From the NCBI GenBank assembly GCA_002433335.1, contig DJHY01000313.1, positions 1-8,136 on the forward strand: 8,136 nucleotides of DNA, read 5' to 3'. The stretch comes from Rhodospirillaceae bacterium UBA6608. Its GTDB lineage: Bacteria > Pseudomonadota > Alphaproteobacteria > Rhodospirillales_A > Casp-alpha2. Every line of letters begins with the position of its first letter. Positions within the stretch are counted from its first letter, which is position 1. Position numbers and translations under genes: made by a program. Shown here one piece after another: positions 5,586 through 8,136 of this stretch. The notes beneath the pieces were generated by a model. It saw only the letters and a list, made by a program, of their open reading frames with translations. It was not told the DNA's origin and made no database searches.

Positions 5586-6371
5586 TTAAGCCCTGATCTG
5601 CATCTTGATCGGGCCGTCGACCCGGCCGTGCACGAACTGATCCACGACCTCGTTGGCTTCGCCGTCGATGGCGTCGGGCGGTCCGGCCCAGACGATCTTG
5701 CCCTGATACAGCATGGCGATCCGGTCGCCGATCTTGCGGGCGCTTTCCATGTCATGGGTGATCGACATGGCGGTCGCCCCGATCTCCTGATTCACATGGA
5801 CGATCAGCTCGTTGATCATGTCGGCCATGATCGGGTCCAGGCCCGTGGTCGGCTCGTCGAAAAAGATGATTTCCGGGTTGGTCGCGATGGCGCGGGCCAG
5901 ACCGACGCGCTTTTGCATGCCGATCGACAGATCGGCGGGCGAAGTATCGGCCAATCCCGTGTTCAGGCCGACCTGGGCCATCTTCTGCACGGCGATCTCG
6001 CGGGCTTCGGCGCGGCTGCATTGCTTGCGCGACAACAAGCCGAAGGCGACGTTTTCCCACACGGGCAGGGAATCGAACAGGGCAGCCCCCTGAAACAGCA
6101 TGCCGACCTGACGGTTGATCTCGTCGCGATCGCTCAGGCTCATGCCCACCACTTCCTTGCCGTCGATCTTGATCGATCCTGAATCCGGCGTCAGCAGGCC
6201 CAGGATGCATTTCAGCGTCACCGATTTGCCGGTGCCGGAGCCGCCGATGATGACCACGCTTTCGCCTTTGGCGACGTCCAAGTCGACCCCGGTCAGGACC
6301 TTTTTCGGTCCGAACGCCTTGGTCACACCCTTCATTTGTATCTTGGGCATCTGGGTTTCGGGCTGGCTCAT
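5586..6371 (-). CDS. mlaF: Lipid-transport ABC ATPase MlaF
   Basis: A 261-aa ATPase of the MlaFEDB-type system, which moves phospholipids between the inner membrane and the outer-membrane side to keep the outer leaflet asymmetric. Walker A is GGSGTGKS (43-50). The Q-loop segment LFQGAALFDSLPVWENV (92-108) is typical of the Mla/Mce ATPases. The signature is LSIGMQKRV (148-156), Walker B IIFFDEPTTGLDP (168-180), and the H-loop SITHD (203-207). The signature has Ile in place of the first Gly of LSGG. ATG 6371 has AAGGGG overlapping the mlaE stop and sits 10 bp after it, so the pair is co-expressed. No mlaD (MCE) gene is visible before radA. Confidence 0.93.
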   Translation of the reverse strand: MSQPETQMPKIQMKGVTKAFGPKKVLTGVDLDVAKGESVVIIGGSGTGKSVTLKCILGLLTPDSGSIKIDGKEVVGMSLSDRDEINRQVGMLFQGAALFDSLPVWENVAFGLLSRKQCSRAEAREIAVQKMAQVGLNTGLADTSPADLSIGMQKRVGLARAIATNPEIIFFDEPTTGLDPIMADMINELIVHVNQEIGATAMSITHDMESARKIGDRIAMLYQGKIVWAGPPDAIDGEANEVVDQFVHGRVDGPIKMQIRA

Positions 6372-6381
6372 GGCTGGCCCC

Positions 6382-7155
6382 TTACAGTCCGAAGAAGGCT
6401 TCGGTCAGGATGTAGTTGAAGCACAGGATCAAGATCGAGGCCGAGACCACGGAATTGGTCGTCGCGGCGCCCACGCCCTGCGCCCCACCTTTGGAATAAT
6501 AGCCGTGGTAGCAGCCCATCAGGGACACCAGGAAGCCGAACACGGCGGCTTTGACCAGGCCCGAGATCACATCCAGCGGCTCCAGAAAGTCCCAGGTGTT
6601 CTGCAGATAAATCGACGGGTTGAAGCCCAGCTTGTAGACGGAGACGAGGAAGCCGCCGAACACGCCGATGATATCGGCGACGAAAATCAGGATCGGCAGC
6701 ATCACAACCCCGGCGATGACCCGGGGCACGACCAGATACTTGATGGCGTTGGTCGACAGCGTGGTCAGGGCGTCGATCTGTTCGGTCACCCGCATGGTGC
6801 CGATCTCCGCCGCCATCGAGGCGCCGACGCGCCCGGCGATCATCAATCCGCCCAGCACAGGGGCCAGTTCGCGGGTGATCGACAGCACGACGACGTTGGC
6901 GATCGCGCCCTCGGCCGAGAATCGGGCGAAGCCGGTATAGCTTTGCAATGCCAGGACCATGCCCGCGAAAATCGCCGTCAGGCCGACCACGGGCAGCGAG
7001 AAATACCCGATTTCGATCATCTGGCGGACCATGATGCGCGGGTAGTAGGGGGGCAGGAAGCAATGCGTGACCGAGGTCAGCGCGAACATCGTCAGCCGCC
7101 CGGTGGTGCCCAGAAAGGCCAGGAAGACCCGACCGATGCCTTGCAGCAGACCCAT
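6382..7155 (-). CDS. mlaE: Lipid-transport ABC permease MlaE
   Basis: A 257-aa integral inner-membrane protein of the MlaE/Mce permease family, partner of MlaF in phospholipid trafficking. The family signature is clear: SITRELAPVLGGLMIAGRVGASMAAEIGTM at about 92-121, followed by TEQIDAL, the region coupling to the ATPase. About five hydrophobic segments are seen, near 52-70, 92-110, 143-170, 200-217 and 237-253. The N-terminal amphipathic stretch (MGLLQGIGRVFLAFLG) matches the interfacial helix of the family. ATG 7155 is only 5 bp after the alr stop and has no strong Shine-Dalgarno, so translation is probably coupled to alr. Length is normal. Confidence 0.93.
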   Translation of the reverse strand: MGLLQGIGRVFLAFLGTTGRLTMFALTSVTHCFLPPYYPRIMVRQMIEIGYFSLPVVGLTAIFAGMVLALQSYTGFARFSAEGAIANVVVLSITRELAPVLGGLMIAGRVGASMAAEIGTMRVTEQIDALTTLSTNAIKYLVVPRVIAGVVMLPILIFVADIIGVFGGFLVSVYKLGFNPSIYLQNTWDFLEPLDVISGLVKAAVFGFLVSLMGCYHGYYSKGGAQGVGAATTNSVVSASILILCFNYILTEAFFGL

Positions 7156-7160
7156 CGCGG

Positions 7161-8136
7161 TCAGGCCGCGCCGCCCGCGTAGACGCGGTGGTAACGGCGA
7201 CCCAGCGAGGTCAGGATTTCATAGCTGATGGTGCCGGCTTCGTCGGCCAGATCATCGACCGTGTGATGCGGGCCGAGAAGTTCGACCATCGTGCCGGGGC
7301 GGCACAATTGTTCGGGCACGGCCGTCACGTCGATGGTGATGAGGTCCATGGATACCCGTCCCACTAGCGGCACTTCGTAGTCCCCGATGAATACCGTGGC
7401 CCGACTGCTGAGCGAGCGAAGGAAACCGTCCGCGTAGCCGATGGGCAGGGTTGCGATGCGGGATGGGCCCGCGACCTTGTGGGTGGCACCGTAGCCAACG
7501 GTCTCGGGACTGTCAACGTCCCGTACTTGCAGGATTTTTGCTTGCAGACGAACGACTTGCGCCATCGGATTGGCATCGTCCGGCGTCGGGTTTCCGCCGT
7601 ACAAGGCGACACCCGGGCGGGCCAGATCGAAATGATAGTCGCGTCCCAGGAACACGCCGGACGAGTTGGCGAAGGACGCCCGACCCATGCCGATATGACT
7701 GCGGACTTCCTGGAAATAGGTCAGCTGCAAGGCGTTCTGCGGGCTGTCCTCGTCGGCGGAAGCCAGGTGGCTCATCACCGTTTGAATGTCGATGCCGTCC
7801 AACAGGCGCGGGTCGGCGACGACGCGGGCGTATTCGCGCAGGTCCAGGCCCAGGCGGCACATCCCGGTGTCGACATGCAGGACGCAGGGCAGGGATTGGC
7901 CGATGCGCCCGCAGAATTCGCGCCAGCGTTCGACATCGCCCAGGCAATTCAGGGCCGGGATCATGCGATGTTCTTGGAAGGCATTTTCCGAGCCGGGCGT
8001 CGCGCCGTTGAGGACGTGAATCCGCGCCTCGGCCAGATGGCCGCGCAGGGCCACCCCCTCGGATGCATGAGCGACGAAGAAATCCCGTGCGCCCGCCGCC
8101 CATAGGGCCTTGGCCGCCGGGCCGATGCCGGTGCCG
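7161..8136 (-). CDS. alr: Alanine racemase, N-terminus cut by window edge
   Basis: Alanine racemase is a PLP enzyme that makes D-alanine for peptidoglycan. The 325 visible residues cover most of the TIM barrel and the whole C-terminal beta domain. Landmarks include FFVAHASEGVAL near the visible start, VLHVDTGMCRLGL (barrel), FANSSG, ARPGVALYGGNP (PLP-binding part), and ETVGYGATHKV, which carries the catalytic tyrosine. IATLPIGYADGFLR and GRVSMDLITIDVT follow, the latter at the substrate carboxylate site. An internal GTG at 8054 is not the start, because the frame continues with homologous sequence to the edge. About 40 residues, including the PLP lysine, lie beyond base 8136. It heads the alr-mlaE-mlaF unit. 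Confidence 0.96.
   Translation of the reverse strand, partial: GTGIGPAAKALWAAGARDFFVAHASEGVALRGHLAEARIHVLNGATPGSENAFQEHRMIPALNCLGDVERWREFCGRIGQSLPCVLHVDTGMCRLGLDLREYARVVADPRLLDGIDIQTVMSHLASADEDSPQNALQLTYFQEVRSHIGMGRASFANSSGVFLGRDYHFDLARPGVALYGGNPTPDDANPMAQVVRLQAKILQVRDVDSPETVGYGATHKVAGPSRIATLPIGYADGFLRSLSSRATVFIGDYEVPLVGRVSMDLITIDVTAVPEQLCRPGTMVELLGPHHTVDDLADEAGTISYEILTSLGRRYHRVYAGGAA

Noticed and set aside
4628..5755. Minus-strand open frame of 375 codons opposite the decarboxylase subunits
   Set aside because: It lies across both subunits and the terminator; the composition is a shadow of high-GC coding sequence.
6115..7182. Plus-strand open frame of 355 codons opposite mlaE and mlaF
   Set aside because: It is antisense to two clearly recognised genes, has an Asp/Gly/His/Gln-rich unnatural composition and matches no family I know.

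Overview
The window is about 8.1 kb of GC-rich DNA that reads as an alphaproteobacterial chromosome, most likely Rhodospirillales-like. The taxon is inferred from gene types and from the order alr-mlaE-mlaF plus radA. No rRNA, tRNA, CRISPR array, insertion sequence or phage gene is visible. Nearly all of it is coding.

The two edges are housekeeping and both run leftwards (minus strand). On the right are alr (alanine racemase, N-terminus beyond the edge), mlaE (lipid-transport permease) and mlaF (its ATPase), packed with 5 and 10 bp gaps as one transcription unit. On the left is the N-terminal third or less of radA (recombination/repair ATPase), starting at TTG 317 and leaving the window at base 1. 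From memory, mlaF and radA are neighbours in related genomes, so the roughly 5.3 kb between them looks like an accessory metabolic insert.

That insert has three transcription units. (1) Bases 462-1855 (+): an uncharacterised TPR-like protein of 182 aa, overlapping by 4 bp a CitE/HpcH-type CoA-ester lyase of 282 aa. (2) Bases 1876-4134 (-): a LysR-type regulator carrying two tandem winged-helix DNA-binding domains (402 aa), then a TauD/TfdA 2-oxoglutarate dioxygenase with its own probable promoter. (3) Bases 4371-5494 (+): a two-subunit thiamine-diphosphate decarboxylase of the sulfopyruvate decarboxylase ComD/ComE type, ending at a strong hairpin terminator.

The AT-rich gap between lysR and the decarboxylase genes (4135-4370) holds a perfect TATAAT box for lysR overlapping a LysR-type T-N11-A dyad, a TATAAC box facing the decarboxylase genes, and a repeated ATAGCTA...CTTATA element. 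This suggests that the regulator controls itself and the decarboxylase. A ComDE-type decarboxylase beside a TauD-type dioxygenase suggests organosulfonate or 2-oxo-acid metabolism. No diagnostic partner (xsc, suyAB, transporter, aminotransferase) lies in the window, so the substrate remains unassigned. The most unusual item is the double-HTH LysR protein; no wholly unknown system is evident.
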